Shown here: piece by piece, positions 16,121-25,287 of the stretch
Position numbering within the stretch: position 1 is the first letter of the stretch
Layout: every line of letters starts with the position of its first letter
Source: Caulobacter sp. Root1455
Lineage (GTDB): Bacteria; Pseudomonadota; Alphaproteobacteria; Caulobacterales; Caulobacteraceae
DNA length: 64,000 bases
Direction of reading: 5' to 3'
Assembly (NCBI RefSeq): GCF_001426905.1
Contig: NZ_LMFQ01000021.1
Location: 88,587 to 152,586 of the forward strand
Program-made: the position numbers and the translations under genes
Notes under the pieces: model-generated
What the model saw: the letters and a program-made list of their open reading frames with translations, nothing else
What the model was told of the DNA's origin: nothing
The model's database searches: none

Positions 16121-16333
16121 CGGCGGGCTCCCTTGGGCGGTTGTGCGGCGTTACGTCTTAGGGACGTTTCGTTTGACCACCAACATGGTCCCGACCCGGG
16201 CCGCCGCCAAGGCCGTCGCGCCCAAGCCTGACGGCGCCGTTCAGATCAGGTTCAGCCATGGCGACGGAAACTGGCTTCACGGTCGAGGGATAAGGCGGTT
16301 GTCGGACCGCCGACCGAAGAAGGAGACGTCGGA

Positions 16334-16864
16334 ATGAAGCGCTTGTTGCTCACCATCGCGGCCATGGCCGCCGTGGCCGGCCCGATGGCCATGGCCGGCG
16401 ACGCTTCGGCCCAGGATCGCGGCCGTGGCGGCGACCGTCACGGCGGGCGCGACCATGGCGGCCGCGACGGGGGTCGTCATGATGGAGGCCGCTACGATGG
16501 GGGTCGCCACGACGGCGGTCGCGACTACGGCCGCCACGACTACGGCCGCCACAACGGCTGGGGCGATCACGACAGCCGCTGGGATAACGGCCGCCACAAC
16601 GGCTACTATTACAACAACCGCTGGAGCTATGGCGCGCCGCCGGCCTATTACTACGGCCGCCCGGGCTATCGTCCCGGCTACACCGCCTGGCGTCGCGGCG
16701 GCTACCTGCCGCCCTACTATCGCGGCGGCGCCTATGTCATCCAGGACTACGGATACTATAACCTGCGTCCGCCGCCCCGCGGCTACTACTGGTATCGCGC
16801 CGGCAACGACTACGTTCTGGCGGCGATCGCGACCGGACTGATCTTCGACATCATCGACAACTAA
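16334..16864 (+). CDS. RcnB-like secreted protein with a His/Gly/Asp-rich region
   Basis: 176 residues. A signal peptide ends near residue 26 ([20 protein letters not shown]). Residues about 28-90 are a low-complexity stretch of repeated [16 protein letters not shown] units, rich in His and Asp and therefore able to bind divalent metal. The C-terminal RcnB domain reads [20 protein letters not shown], then ...[21 protein letters not shown]. RcnB in enterobacteria modulates nickel/cobalt efflux from the periplasm; in alphaproteobacteria the family is common and mostly uncharacterised. The start ATG follows GAAGGAGACGTCGGA. Confidence 0.85.
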   Translation: MKRLLLTIAAMAAVAGPMAMAGDASAQDRGRGGDRHGGRDHGGRDGGRHDGGRYDGGRHDGGRDYGRHDYGRHNGWGDHDSRWDNGRHNGYYYNNRWSYGAPPAYYYGRPGYRPGYTAWRRGGYLPPYYRGGAYVIQDYGYYNLRPPPRGYYWYRAGNDYVLAAIATGLIFDIIDN

Positions 16865-16865
16865 A

Positions 16866-16960
16866 GCATTTTCGAGCGAAGTGGATTCCGGTTCGCGTGA
16901 AGAAAATGCGTTGAAACAAATCTAGAGCCCAGCCTGATGCAATCAGGTCGGGGCTCTAGG
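16866..16960. repeat. Dispersed palindromic element of alphaproteobacterial type
   Basis: Two adjacent hairpins lie just 3' of the RcnB-like gene. The first pairs gcattttc (16866-16873) with gaaaatgc (16902-16909), enclosing gaagtggattccggttcg. The second, at about 16922-16960, pairs TAGAGCCC with GGGCTCTA and CCTGAT with ATCAGG. The first matches from memory a short intergenic repeat seen in many Rhizobiales and Caulobacterales genomes. It may also act as a transcription terminator. Confidence 0.55.
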
Positions 16961-17138
16961 CGAAGTCGACCTGACGGGCTTGGCGATGCTTTCCGAGACA
17001 CTCGGGAAGCGTCGCCATTCGCCGCATCGTCGCCGCGCATGCGGCGAGACCGCCCGATTGGCGAGCCATTCCCACCGCATTCGCGGATCAGCGTCTCGGC
17101 CGTGTCACTTTCCGACGCGACAGTAACGAGACGCTTCC

Positions 17139-17489
17139 ATGACCAAGCTCCGCATCCCGACCGTCGTCGCCGCCCTGACCCTCGCCGGCTTCGCCGGGTC
17201 GGCCCTGGCCCAGCAGGCGCCGGCCACCGATCCGACGGCCCAGACCACCCAAAGCGCGCCCTCCTCGTCCACGACCTCGCCGTCGGATCCGGCGGCCACG
17301 CCCGCGCCGTCCTCGAGCGCCGACAGCGCCGCCGCCAGCGGCACGCCCAGCTCGGCCACCGCCTCCGACAGCTCGACCGACGCCGCCGCTCCGGCCGCCG
17401 ACGCCAAGCCCGACAAGAAGACCAAGAAGCACAGCAAGCCGGCCGGCGCGGAAACCACCGACCCCAGCGCCGAGACGCCGAAGCCGTAG
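17139..17489 (+). CDS. Secreted low-complexity Ala/Ser/Thr/Pro protein
   Basis: 116 residues. The signal peptide is MTKLRIPTVVAALTLAGFAG then SALAQ. The whole mature chain is low-complexity (Ala, Ser, Thr, Pro, Asp) with a short Lys-rich patch near residue 92 (KPDKKTKKHSK). No fold is predicted; it is probably a disordered periplasmic or envelope protein. A strong terminator follows at 17512. Confidence 0.65.
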   Translation: MTKLRIPTVVAALTLAGFAGSALAQQAPATDPTAQTTQSAPSSSTTSPSDPAATPAPSSSADSAAASGTPSSATASDSSTDAAAPAADAKPDKKTKKHSKPAGAETTDPSAETPKP

Positions 17490-17511
17490 GGCGCGGTCCT
17501 AGGCGAAACCG

Positions 17512-17541
17512 GGCCCGTCGCGTTCGCGCGGCGGGCCTTTT
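17512..17541 (+). terminator. Rho-independent terminator
   Basis: A GC-rich hairpin (ggcccgtcgcg, 3-base loop, gcgcggcgggcc) is followed by tttt. It ends the gene at 17139-17489. Confidence 0.8.
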
Positions 17542-17673
17542 CGTGCACGTTGAGCGCGCAATACGTCGTCACGACACTTTTTGTTGCACTCCGCTCAGGC
17601 TTCGCGTCATGCTGGCGAAGCGCCGAGTAGGGACGGGTCGGACGGACCTGTCGCCCGGCGCGGGGTTCGGGGC

Positions 17674-18144
17674 ATGGGGCAGTCCGCGCGACACGGCTGG
17701 GTGATCGACGACGCTTCCGCCGAGGCCGAGGGCGCGCGCTCCGACGCGGCCTTTCACGCCACGCTCGATCTGCTCGCCCTGATGCATGACCGTCCGAGCC
17801 AGGCCCGGCGACTGCCGGCCACCGCCCGCCTTCCCTATGAGAACCCCGCGACCCGCGCCTGGCGCGAGGAGCAACAGCGCTTCCAGCGCGTCTGCGGCTG
17901 CGCGACCAGCGCCGTCAGCGCCTTGATCGCCATGGGTCTGGCCGCGACCTGGAGCCTGACCCAAGGCCACGACGCGCCGCTCCTGGGCCTGGCGCTCCGC
18001 ACCCTGGCCCTGACCCTGGCGGCCGGGATCGTCGCCGGCGTGGCGGGCAAGCTGGCCGGCCTGGCGCTGGGCGCCGCCCGCTTCCGCCGCGCCACGGTCC
18101 GCGCCATCGCCGAACTCGGCCGCGCCGCGGTCGGCCCCCTCTAG
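17674..18144 (+). CDS. Hypothetical protein with two membrane segments
   Basis: 156 residues from the ATG at 17674 (MGQSARHGWVIDD); the frame is open 31 codons further upstream but the composition there is unnatural. Residues about 80-150 hold two hydrophobic segments (AVSALIAMGLAATWSL and LALRTLALTLAAGIVAGVAG) joined by a short polar loop, followed by an Arg-rich C-terminus. It is probably an inner-membrane protein. It lies 36 bases upstream of the phosphoesterase gene and may be co-transcribed with it. Confidence 0.5.
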   Translation: MGQSARHGWVIDDASAEAEGARSDAAFHATLDLLALMHDRPSQARRLPATARLPYENPATRAWREEQQRFQRVCGCATSAVSALIAMGLAATWSLTQGHDAPLLGLALRTLALTLAAGIVAGVAGKLAGLALGAARFRRATVRAIAELGRAAVGPL

Positions 18145-18180
18145 TCCGCGTCCCCAAAAGCCACTCTCCGGGAGACCCAG

Positions 18181-20451
18181 ATGTCGAAATGCACCCAGGT
18201 CGTCGATGGTCTCGTGATGGACTGTCACGAGGTTCTGGACGAGGCCAAGTCCGGCTGCGTGTCGTGGGCCGACGAAGGCTCGTCCAAGTGTTCGACCTGG
18301 GCCGACGAGGGCTCCAACGAGTGCGGAAACTGGGCCGACGAGGGCTCGAACGAGTGCGGAAACTGGGCCGACGAAGGCTCCAGCCACTGCTGCACCTGGT
18401 GGCCGTGCAGTTGGGCGTGCAAGGCCTACTACTGGGTCGCCAAATGGGTCTGCAAGGCCTGGTACTGGGTGGCCAAGTGGGTCTGCAAGGCCTGGTACTG
18501 GGTCGCCAAATGGGTCTGCAAGGCCTGGTACTGGGTCGCCAAGTGGGTCTGCAAGATCTTCCTGTGGATCTTCAAGGCCGTGTGCACGATCGTCGGCTGG
18601 ATCTTCCGAACGGTGTGCACGGCCTGGAACGGCCTTGTCTGCACCTTCAAGGCCGGCGGCAAGTCGTCCATGCCGCGCAAGGTCGAGAAGGTCTTCGTGC
18701 TGATGCTGGAGAACCGCTCGTACGACCACCTGCTGGGCTTCGCCGCCCTGACCGGGACCGACCCCGCTGGCCAACCCACGCGGGCCGACGACTTCGCCGG
18801 CCAGGACCTGACCCAGCCGCCCTTCACCAACCTGACGCGCGGCGGCGTCGCCGTCAGCCCCACGCCGGACGCCGTCTTCAAGATCGTCGACGCGGACAAG
18901 GACCCGCCGCACGAGTTCATCAACATCCTGCTGCAGATGACCGGGGACACGGCGTGGGACAACAACACCGTCCATCCCTATCCGGTCCCGCAGAACAACG
19001 GCTTCGTCTTCAATTACGAGGATGCGGGCTCGGCGCATCCGGCCAACGTCATGAACTGCTTCGACCCGGCCAACGTGCCGATCATCACCACCCTGGCCCG
19101 GGAGTTCGCCGTCTGCGACGCCTGGTTCGGCTCCCTGCCCGGCCCAACCTGGCCCAACCGCTTCTTCGTCCACGCCGCCAGCTCCGGCGGCCTGGACGAC
19201 AGCCCCAGCGGCCTGGATAGCGCGGCGGCCGAGCTGATCGACGGCTACAGCTTCGAGAACGGCACGGTGTTCGACGCCCTGGACAGCAACTGCGTCGACT
19301 GGCGGGTCTTCGAGGGCGACGAGCTGCCGCAATGCTTCGCCATCAAGGGCATGACCCTGGCGGCGCTGGGCGGCTGCTTCACCGACATGGACGAGTTCGC
19401 CGAGGAGGTGAACAAGCCCGACTTCGAGCCGTCCTACATCTTCATCGAACCCAGCTACGGTAACATCCTGCCGACCACGCCGGGGGACTATACCTGCGGC
19501 ACGTCCCAGCACCCCTTGGACGACGTCACCCGGGGCGAGCGGCTGATCAAGGCGGTCTACGAGACCATCCGCAACTCGCCGCACTGGGACCGCAGCGCCC
19601 TGATCATCACCTATGACGAGCACGGCGGCTTCTTCGACCACGTCAAGCCGCCGACGGCCGTCGCGCCCGGCGACCAGCTGGCCGCCGCCTCCAACAACCA
19701 TCACAACTTCGACTTCAAGCGGCTGGGCGTGCGGGTGCCGACTGTGATCGTCTCGCCCTGGATCAATCGCGGGGTCATCGACCACACCGTCTACGACCAC
19801 AGCTCGCTGGTCCGCTCCCTGGGCCTGTTGTTCAAGTTCGCGCCCCTGACCCGCCGCGACGGCGCGGCCAAGGACTTCCTGCACCTGTTCAATCGCAGCG
19901 CGCCGCGCACCGACGCGCCCACGGTCCTGCCAGAGGTTCCGGACTCCGGCTTCGAGTGCACCCGGGCGGCGCTCACCTGGGCGGTCGACAACGGCCTGCC
20001 CGAGGCGGACGAGTCGGACATCGGGGAAAGCAGCTCGCCCCTGACCGGCGCGCCCGGCGCCCCGCCGTCGACCCATCGCGGCGACGCGCCCATCACCCAC
20101 GGCGACACCCGGCCGCCACGCGGCGAGCCGCCGGTGATCGGCGAAGGCCGGCCCGTGCCGGCCTCGTTCTGGGGCTTCATGCACGTGGCCTACCGCAAGG
20201 CCACCTCGTATGGGCCGGGCCGGCTGAAGGCCAAGCGCGAGCTGACGCCGCAGTACCGCGCGGTCCGCACCGAAGCCGACGCCCGACGCTTCATCCACGA
20301 GGCCCGGCTGCGGGTGCGCAAGCTGACCCGTCCGGGCCGGCCCTTCGAGCCCCTGACGCTGCACGGCGCGCCGCCGCCCCAGACGCCCCCGGCGCCCCCG
20401 CCAAAGCCGCGGAAGCCGCCGACCCGGCGCCCTCCCAAGAACCAGGCCTAG
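18181..20451 (+). CDS. Phosphoesterase (phospholipase C/acid phosphatase family) with Cys-ladder N-terminus
   Basis: 756 residues. Residues about 165-600 are a PF04185-type phosphoesterase: FVLMLENRSYDHLLGF (the E-N-R-S-x-D-H metal/nucleophile motif) near 178-192, FGSLPGPTWPNRFF, and TYDEHGGFFDHV near 478-489. Family members hydrolyse phosphate esters such as phosphatidylcholine. The N-terminal 154 residues are unlike the family: Cys recurs at 4, 15, 26, 37, 48, 59 and 70, then 80, 91, 102, 113, 124, 135 and 146. The first part repeats WADEGSNECGN-like acidic units, the second KAWYWVAKWVC cationic/aromatic units. No signal peptide is evident. The C-terminus is Pro-rich (PPKPRKPPTRRPP). Strong ribosome site GGGAGA precedes the ATG. 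Confidence 0.85.
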   Translation: MSKCTQVVDGLVMDCHEVLDEAKSGCVSWADEGSSKCSTWADEGSNECGNWADEGSNECGNWADEGSSHCCTWWPCSWACKAYYWVAKWVCKAWYWVAKWVCKAWYWVAKWVCKAWYWVAKWVCKIFLWIFKAVCTIVGWIFRTVCTAWNGLVCTFKAGGKSSMPRKVEKVFVLMLENRSYDHLLGFAALTGTDPAGQPTRADDFAGQDLTQPPFTNLTRGGVAVSPTPDAVFKIVDADKDPPHEFINILLQMTGDTAWDNNTVHPYPVPQNNGFVFNYEDAGSAHPANVMNCFDPANVPIITTLAREFAVCDAWFGSLPGPTWPNRFFVHAASSGGLDDSPSGLDSAAAELIDGYSFENGTVFDALDSNCVDWRVFEGDELPQCFAIKGMTLAALGGCFTDMDEFAEEVNKPDFEPSYIFIEPSYGNILPTTPGDYTCGTSQHPLDDVTRGERLIKAVYETIRNSPHWDRSALIITYDEHGGFFDHVKPPTAVAPGDQLAAASNNHHNFDFKRLGVRVPTVIVSPWINRGVIDHTVYDHSSLVRSLGLLFKFAPLTRRDGAAKDFLHLFNRSAPRTDAPTVLPEVPDSGFECTRAALTWAVDNGLPEADESDIGESSSPLTGAPGAPPSTHRGDAPITHGDTRPPRGEPPVIGEGRPVPASFWGFMHVAYRKATSYGPGRLKAKRELTPQYRAVRTEADARRFIHEARLRVRKLTRPGRPFEPLTLHGAPPPQTPPAPPPKPRKPPTRRPPKNQA
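18190..18642 (+). repeat. 33-bp tandem coding repeats giving an 11-residue cysteine ladder
   Basis: TGG codons of the acidic unit recur at 18265, 18298, 18331 and 18364, and those of the aromatic unit at 18433, 18466, 18499 and 18532, each exactly 33 bases apart. Both units share one register, ending in Cys. The last units (KIFLWIFKAVC, TIVGWIFRTVC) have diverged in sequence but keep the Cys spacing, which argues for selection on the cysteines. Confidence 0.9.
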
Positions 20452-20467
20452 GCTCCAGTCCACGAAG

Positions 20468-20499
20468 AAGGGCCCGCCGCTCGCGCGACGGGCCCTTGT
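20468..20499. terminator. Bidirectional terminator between convergent genes
   Basis: aagggcccg (20468-20476) pairs with cgggcccttg (20489 on), with further pairing inside. It sits between the phosphoesterase gene (plus) and gatB (minus) and can serve both. Confidence 0.7.
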
Positions 20500-20520
20500 C
20501 GTGGCGTCGGTGGAGCGGGT

Positions 20521-22020
20521 CTAGAGCCCCAGCTTGCTCCGCAGCAGTTCGTTGACGGTGGCCGGATTGGCCTTGCCGCCGGTCTCCTTCATCACCTGGC
20601 CGACGAACCAGCCGATGGCCTGGGGCTTTTCCTTTACGGCCTCGGCCTTGTCGGGATTGGCCGCGATCAGCGTGTCGATCGCCGCCTCGATGGCGCCGGT
20701 GTCGTTGATCTGCACCAGGCCGCGCGCCTCGACGATCTTCGCCGGACGGCCCTCGCCGGCCCACATGTGCTCGAAGACCTCCTTGGCGATCTTCGACGAG
20801 ATCGTGCCGTTCTCGATCAGTTCGACCAGTTCGGCGATGTCCGAGGCCGGCAGCGGCGAGGCGGCGATCTCGTGACCATGGGCCGACAACTTGGACAGCA
20901 GTTCGTTGGTCACCCAGTTGGACACCAGCTTGGCGTCGCGGCCCTTGGCGGCGGCTTCGAAATAGTCGGCGCGGTCGGCTTCGATGATCAGCACGCCGGC
21001 GTCGTAGGCCGACAGGCCGTACTGGCTCTGCAGGCGCGCCTTCTTGGCGTCCGGCAGTTCCGGCAAGGTCTCTTCGATCTCCTTCACCCAGGCCGGGTCC
21101 AGCACCAGCGGCAGCAGGTCCGGATCGGGGAAGTAGCGATAGTCGTGCGCCTCTTCCTTGCTGCGCATCGAGCGGGTCTCCAGCTTGTTCGGGTCGAACA
21201 GCCGGGTCTCCTGGTCGATCTTGCCGCCGTCCTCCAGGATCTCGATCTGGCGACGGGCTTCGTATTCGATGGCCTGCTGGATGTAGCGGTAGGAGTTGAC
21301 GTTCTTGATCTCGCAGCGCGTGCCCAGGTGCTCGAAGCTGCCGGTCGCGCGGTACTTTTCGTAGGCGCCGGGGCGGCAGACCGAGACGTTGACGTCGGCG
21401 CGCAGGTTGCCCTTCTCCATGTCGCCGTCGCAGGTGCCCAGATAGACCAGGATCGTGCGCAGCTTCTTGACGTAGGCGGCGGCCTCCTCGGAGGTGCGCA
21501 TGTCGGGCCTGGAGACGATCTCCATCAACGCCGTGCCCGCGCGGTTCAGGTCGACATAGGTGGCGTTCGGGTCCTGGTCGTGCAGCGACTTGCCGGCGTC
21601 CTGCTCCAGGTGCAGGCGTTCGATGCGCACGTCGAAGGTCGTGCCGTCGTCACGCTCGACGGTCACCACGCCCTCGCCGACGATCGGCTGGTCGAACTGG
21701 CTGATCTGATAGCCCTGCGGCAGGTCGGGATAGAAGTAGTTCTTCCGGTCGAAACGGCTCTTCAGATTGATCTGCGCCTTCAGGCCCAGGCCCGTCTTCA
21801 CCGCCTGCTCGACGCAGAACCGGTTCAGGACGGGCAGCATGCCGGGCATGGCCGCGTCCACCAGGCTGACCTGCTGGTTCGGACCCGCGCCGAAGCCGAC
21901 GGCGGCGCCGGAGAACAGCTTGGACACGCTGGCGACCTGGGCGTGGACCTCGAGGCCGAGAACGATTTCCCAGGGGCCGGTGCGGCCTTGGATCACTTTG
22001 GAAGAAGCGGTTTCGGTCAT
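20521..22020 (-). CDS. gatB: Asp-tRNA(Asn)/Glu-tRNA(Gln) amidotransferase subunit B
   Basis: 499 residues. GatB activates the side chain of mischarged Glu-tRNA(Gln) or Asp-tRNA(Asn) with ATP and receives ammonia from GatA. The N-terminus carries [20 protein letters not shown] and later [19 protein letters not shown], both diagnostic, and the C-terminal GatB/YqeY helical domain ends [11 protein letters not shown]. Length is normal. gatA and gatC lie about 1.3 kb upstream on the same strand; here gatB is separated from gatA by a DUF559 gene and an opposite-strand gene, so it needs its own promoter. Confidence 0.97.
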   Translation of the reverse strand: MTETASSKVIQGRTGPWEIVLGLEVHAQVASVSKLFSGAAVGFGAGPNQQVSLVDAAMPGMLPVLNRFCVEQAVKTGLGLKAQINLKSRFDRKNYFYPDLPQGYQISQFDQPIVGEGVVTVERDDGTTFDVRIERLHLEQDAGKSLHDQDPNATYVDLNRAGTALMEIVSRPDMRTSEEAAAYVKKLRTILVYLGTCDGDMEKGNLRADVNVSVCRPGAYEKYRATGSFEHLGTRCEIKNVNSYRYIQQAIEYEARRQIEILEDGGKIDQETRLFDPNKLETRSMRSKEEAHDYRYFPDPDLLPLVLDPAWVKEIEETLPELPDAKKARLQSQYGLSAYDAGVLIIEADRADYFEAAAKGRDAKLVSNWVTNELLSKLSAHGHEIAASPLPASDIAELVELIENGTISSKIAKEVFEHMWAGEGRPAKIVEARGLVQINDTGAIEAAIDTLIAANPDKAEAVKEKPQAIGWFVGQVMKETGGKANPATVNELLRSKLGL

Positions 22021-22049
22021 GTCTCAATTCCTGGCCACGTAGACGGCCA

Positions 22050-22448
22050 TTAACTTAGGTCCCTTCCCTCCCCCTTGTGGGGAGGGTGGCCCCGAAGGGG
22101 TCGGGTGGGGCTCGCTGCGCTCAAGGCCTGACAAATCACGCCCACGACCGCGTCGATATCCTCATGCACCGCACGGGTCGGGAAGCGCAAGGTTTGGAAG
22201 CCCGAACGCCGCAAAACTTGGTCGCGATATTCGTCATGGGCGACCTGTTCCAACTCGGCATGGTGAGGCCCATCGACTTCCACGACGAGCCGCCGGTTCA
22301 GGCAGATGAAGTCTGGGAAGTAGCCCAACAACGGAGCCTGCCTTCGGAAATGAAATCCCTCGGCTCTGAGCCCTCGAAGCCTCAGCCACAGGCGGACCTC
22401 TTGGATGCTCATCGTCTTCCTCAAAGCTCTCGCGCGTTTGACGCTCAT
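22050..22448 (-). CDS. DUF559 (Vsr/MutH-like) nuclease-fold protein inside an inverted repeat
   Basis: 132 residues from the ATG at 22448 (MSVKRARALRKTMSIQEVRL). The DUF559 domain reads WLRLRGLRAEGFHFRRQAPL, GYFPDFIC, LVVEVDGPHH and GFQTLRFPTRAV; the Asp of PDF and the Glu-x-Asp of VEVD fit a PD-(D/E)XK/Vsr-type active site. The start lies 10 bases inside the right arm of a 47-bp inverted repeat and the last 20 or so codons read through the left arm, so the C-terminus PTRPLRGHPPHKGEG is repeat-encoded. Such genes are common and scattered in alphaproteobacteria; function is not established. Confidence 0.75.
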   Translation of the reverse strand: MSVKRARALRKTMSIQEVRLWLRLRGLRAEGFHFRRQAPLLGYFPDFICLNRRLVVEVDGPHHAELEQVAHDEYRDQVLRRSGFQTLRFPTRAVHEDIDAVVGVICQALSAASPTRPLRGHPPHKGEGRDLS

Positions 22449-22504
22449 GGCTTGATCCCCCACCCGACCCCTTCGGGGCCACCCTCCCCGCAAGGGGGAG
22501 GGAA
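22064..22504. repeat. 47-bp inverted repeat bracketing a DUF559 gene
   Basis: Arms at 22064-22110 and 22458-22504 are reverse complements at 46 of 47 positions (one T/C difference). Each arm itself folds into hairpins (ccccttgtgggg, ggccccgaaggggtc). The 441-bp unit contains the DUF559 nuclease gene and nothing else, which resembles a small mobile unit or a REP pair captured around a nuclease gene. Confidence 0.8.
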
Positions 22505-22654
22505 AGATCACTTGAGCGTCGCTGAGATGATGATTTCGCCCAACCTGAAAAACGGCCAATTCTTGTCAACACCGGGACCATTTCGCGCCGAGCGGAACCG
22601 CCACCGGAGCCTCCCGTTGACTCTCCCGAAGCGAATAACTCGCAGGAGGAAATC

Positions 22655-23245
22655 ATGGCTGTTCTGAACCTCGACGCCAGCGAACCCTACACCACGCCGG
22701 TCAGCGGGGCCGATTCCTCGGCTCTGTTTCCGAGCGCGCCCATCTATGCTCGCAAGCCGACGAAGAAGTCTTCGTCGAACCTGCCGCTGATCGTCGGCCT
22801 GCCGGTGCTGGCCGTCGCCGCCGGCGCCCTAGCCTGGGGCATGATGAGCCATCCGGCCCAGACTCCGACCACCGACCAGGCCCCGCCGGCCCGCGTGGCC
22901 GAGGCCACGCCGCTGCCGGCCGCCCAACCGCCGGCCCCGATGCCGACGCCGGCTCCGCTGGCCGACAAGCCCGCCGCGCCGGCCCCGACCCAGGTCGCCC
23001 GCGCCGAGACCACCGCGCCGCCGCGCGCCGCCGCTCCGGCCAAGCGCGCCGCTCCGGCCCGCCGCGCGGCCCCGGCGAGCGCGTCCGACGCCGGGTCGGC
23101 CTCGTCCAACGTCAGCGCGACGGTTCCCGCGCCGGTCGCGGCGCCCGCCCCGACCCCGGTGATCGCGGCCCCGGCCGCGCCGACCCCGGCTCCGGCTCCG
23201 ACGCCCGCTCCGCTCACGCCGGTCACGCCGGACACCCCGATGTAA
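22655..23245 (+). CDS. Membrane-anchored Ala/Pro-rich protein
   Basis: 196 residues. CAGGAGGAAATC just before the ATG is an excellent ribosome site. A cytoplasmic N-terminus of about 45 residues with a KKSSS patch is followed by one membrane helix (LPLIVGLPVLAVAAGALAWG, about residues 48-67). The rest is an Ala/Pro-rich, Lys/Arg-spotted periplasmic tail. It resembles a spacer or peptidoglycan-spanning anchor without a folded domain. A terminator follows. Function unknown. Confidence 0.7.
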   Translation: MAVLNLDASEPYTTPVSGADSSALFPSAPIYARKPTKKSSSNLPLIVGLPVLAVAAGALAWGMMSHPAQTPTTDQAPPARVAEATPLPAAQPPAPMPTPAPLADKPAAPAPTQVARAETTAPPRAAAPAKRAAPARRAAPASASDAGSASSNVSATVPAPVAAPAPTPVIAAPAAPTPAPAPTPAPLTPVTPDTPM

Positions 23246-23272
23246 TTCAGTGGGTGGCCTAGCGTAAAAAAG

Positions 23273-23303
23273 AAGGGCGGCTCCTCGCGGGGCCGCCCTT
23301 TTC
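23273..23303. terminator. Bidirectional terminator
   Basis: aagggcggc (23273-23281) pairs with gccgccctt (23292-23300), followed by ttc on the plus strand. It lies between the gene ending at 23245 and gatA on the minus strand. Confidence 0.75.
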
Positions 23304-23324
23304 GATGTCCGAGCTAGCGGCGGA

Positions 23325-24797
23325 TCACCACCACTTGTCGGCCTTGGCCGTGAAGCCGGCGGCCTTCTCGATGGCGCCCGCCACCGAGAACACCGTGCCC
23401 TCGTCCAGCGGCTTGCCGATGATCTGCAGACCCAGCGGCAGGCCGTTGGCGTCCAGGCCGGCCGGCAGCGACAGGCCCGGCAGGCCCGCCAGGTTCGTCG
23501 TCACCGTGAACACGTCGTTCAGGTACATGGCGATCGGGTCGTTGCTGTTCTCACCCAGGCCGAACGCCGCCGACGGCGCCGTCGGGGTCAGGATGGCGTC
23601 GCACCTTTCCCAGGCGCTGTCGAAGTCCTCGGCGATGCGGCGGCGCACCTTCAGGGCCTTCAGGTAGTAGGCGTCGTAATAGCCGGCCGACAGCACGTAG
23701 GTGCCGATCAGGATGCGGCGCTTGACCTCGTCGCCGAAGCCCTGGGCGCGGGTGTTCTCGTAGACCTCGGTCAGGTTCGCGCCCTCGGCCCGCAGGCCGT
23801 AGCGCATGCCGTCGTAGCGGGCCAGGTTCGACGAGGCCTCGGCCGGGGCCACGATGTAGTAGGCCGGCAGGGCGTACTTGGTGTGCGGCAGGCTGATCTC
23901 GACGATCTCGCAGCCGGCCTCCTTCAGCCACGCGATGCCGTCGGCCCACAGCTTCTCGATCTCGGCCGGCATGTTGTCGACGCGGTATTCCTTGGGGATG
24001 CCGATCCGCAGCCCCTTGACCGACTTGCCGACGAAGGCGGCGAAGTCCGGCACCGGCACGTTCAGGCTGGTGGAGTCCTTGGGATCGTGGCCGCTCATCG
24101 AGGTCAGCAGGATCGCCGCGTCCTCGACGGTCTTGGCGATCGGGCCGGCCTGGTCCAGCGAGCTGGCGAAGGCCACCGTGCCCCAGCGCGAGCAGCGGCC
24201 GTAGGTCGGCTTGATGCCCACGGTGCCGGTGAACGACGCCGGCTGGCGGATCGAGCCGCCGGTGTCGGTGGCGGTGGCGCCCAGGCACAGGTCGGCGGCC
24301 ACGGCGGCCGCGGAGCCGCCCGAGCTGCCGCCCGGGGTCAGGGCCTGGTTGGAGCCGGACTTGCGCCACGGATTGATCACCGGGCCGTAGGCGCTGGTCT
24401 CGTTGGACGAGCCCATGGCGAACTCATCCAGGTTCAGCTTGCCCAGCATCACCGCCCCGTCGCGCCACAGCTGGCTGGTGACGGTCGACTCGTAGTGCGG
24501 GACGAACGGCTCGAGGATCCGCGAGGCGGCCGTGGTCGGCACGCCGTCGGTGCAGAACAGGTCCTTGATGCCCAGCGGGGCGCCGTCCAGCCGGCCGGCC
24601 GCGCCAAGCGCGCGTCGGGCGTCCGAGGCGGCGGCCATCGACAGGGCCTTCTCGGGCGTCTCGTACAGGAAGGCGTTCAGGCCGCGCGCGGCCTCGACGG
24701 CCTCGATGTGGGCTCGGGTCAGCTCGACCGAGGTGAAGTCCCCGGCCTCCAGCCCGTCCAGCGCGCCCTTGAGGGTGAGAGAGGTCAGCGAAGTCAT
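23325..24797 (-). CDS. gatA: Asp-tRNA(Asn)/Glu-tRNA(Gln) amidotransferase subunit A
   Basis: 490 residues. GatA is the glutaminase that supplies ammonia to GatB. The amidase signature is clear: the catalytic Lys78 in [10 protein letters not shown], and [16 protein letters not shown] at about 155-170 with the cis-Ser and nucleophile Ser region following ([12 protein letters not shown]). The gene follows gatC with only 2 bases between, so the two are translationally linked. Length is typical. Confidence 0.97.
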   Translation of the reverse strand: MTSLTSLTLKGALDGLEAGDFTSVELTRAHIEAVEAARGLNAFLYETPEKALSMAAASDARRALGAAGRLDGAPLGIKDLFCTDGVPTTAASRILEPFVPHYESTVTSQLWRDGAVMLGKLNLDEFAMGSSNETSAYGPVINPWRKSGSNQALTPGGSSGGSAAAVAADLCLGATATDTGGSIRQPASFTGTVGIKPTYGRCSRWGTVAFASSLDQAGPIAKTVEDAAILLTSMSGHDPKDSTSLNVPVPDFAAFVGKSVKGLRIGIPKEYRVDNMPAEIEKLWADGIAWLKEAGCEIVEISLPHTKYALPAYYIVAPAEASSNLARYDGMRYGLRAEGANLTEVYENTRAQGFGDEVKRRILIGTYVLSAGYYDAYYLKALKVRRRIAEDFDSAWERCDAILTPTAPSAAFGLGENSNDPIAMYLNDVFTVTTNLAGLPGLSLPAGLDANGLPLGLQIIGKPLDEGTVFSVAGAIEKAAGFTAKADKWW

Positions 24798-24799
24798 TG

Positions 24800-25087
24800 C
24801 TATTCAACCACCTTCGGGACCACGAAGAAGCCGCCCACCGACTTGGGGGCGTTGCCGGTGACGATGTCGGCGTCGCCGCCCATGGTCACCACGTCGTCGC
24901 GCAGCGGCAGGCCGGCGTGCACGACGCTGGTCAGCGGCTCGACCCCGTCGGTGTCGACCTCGGCCAGCTGCTCGATCCACGTCATGATGCCGTTGAGCTC
25001 CTGGGCCAGGGCCTCGATGCGCTCTTCGGGTTCGGCGATGCGCGCGAGCCGCGCGACCTTCCGCACGGTGGCGGCGTCAATGGCCAT
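24800..25087 (-). CDS. gatC: Asp-tRNA(Asn)/Glu-tRNA(Gln) amidotransferase subunit C
   Basis: 95 residues. GatC stabilises the GatA-GatB complex. The sequence [20 protein letters not shown] and later ...[19 protein letters not shown] is the standard GatC pattern. It is the first gene of gatC-gatA, with GGAGG just before the start region, and is divergent from ruvX across a palindromic repeat. Confidence 0.96.
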   Translation of the reverse strand: MAIDAATVRKVARLARIAEPEERIEALAQELNGIMTWIEQLAEVDTDGVEPLTSVVHAGLPLRDDVVTMGGDADIVTGNAPKSVGGFFVVPKVVE

Positions 25088-25162
25088 GGGGGCCTCCTGA
25101 AATTCGAGCGTGTGGGTTAGCCGTCATACGTCTTGGTTTCAAGGCGCGGCTTTGGCTTTCAA

Positions 25163-25271
25163 CCTCATCCTGAGCTTGTCGCCCCTCCGAGTTTGGCTGG
25201 CGAAGCCAGCCAGGGGGACGAGGTTGACGCGCCGTGCGTCGTCCTCGTCCTTCGACAAGCTCAGGATGAGG
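25163..25271. repeat. Intergenic palindrome, CTCATCCTGAG family, copy A
   Basis: A perfect 19-bp inverted repeat (cctcatcctgagcttgtcg at 25163-25181 and its complement at 25253-25271) lies in the gatC/ruvX divergent region. The loop holds a smaller palindrome (tttggctggcgaagccagcc). Copies B and C share the CCTCATCCTGAG core. Confidence 0.75.
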
Positions 25272-25287
25272 ACGTAAGAGTGGGTCC

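Noticed and set aside
18265..18560. CRISPR array, because of regular 33-bp repeats
   Set aside because: The repeats have no spacers and are in-frame coding units of the phosphoesterase gene.
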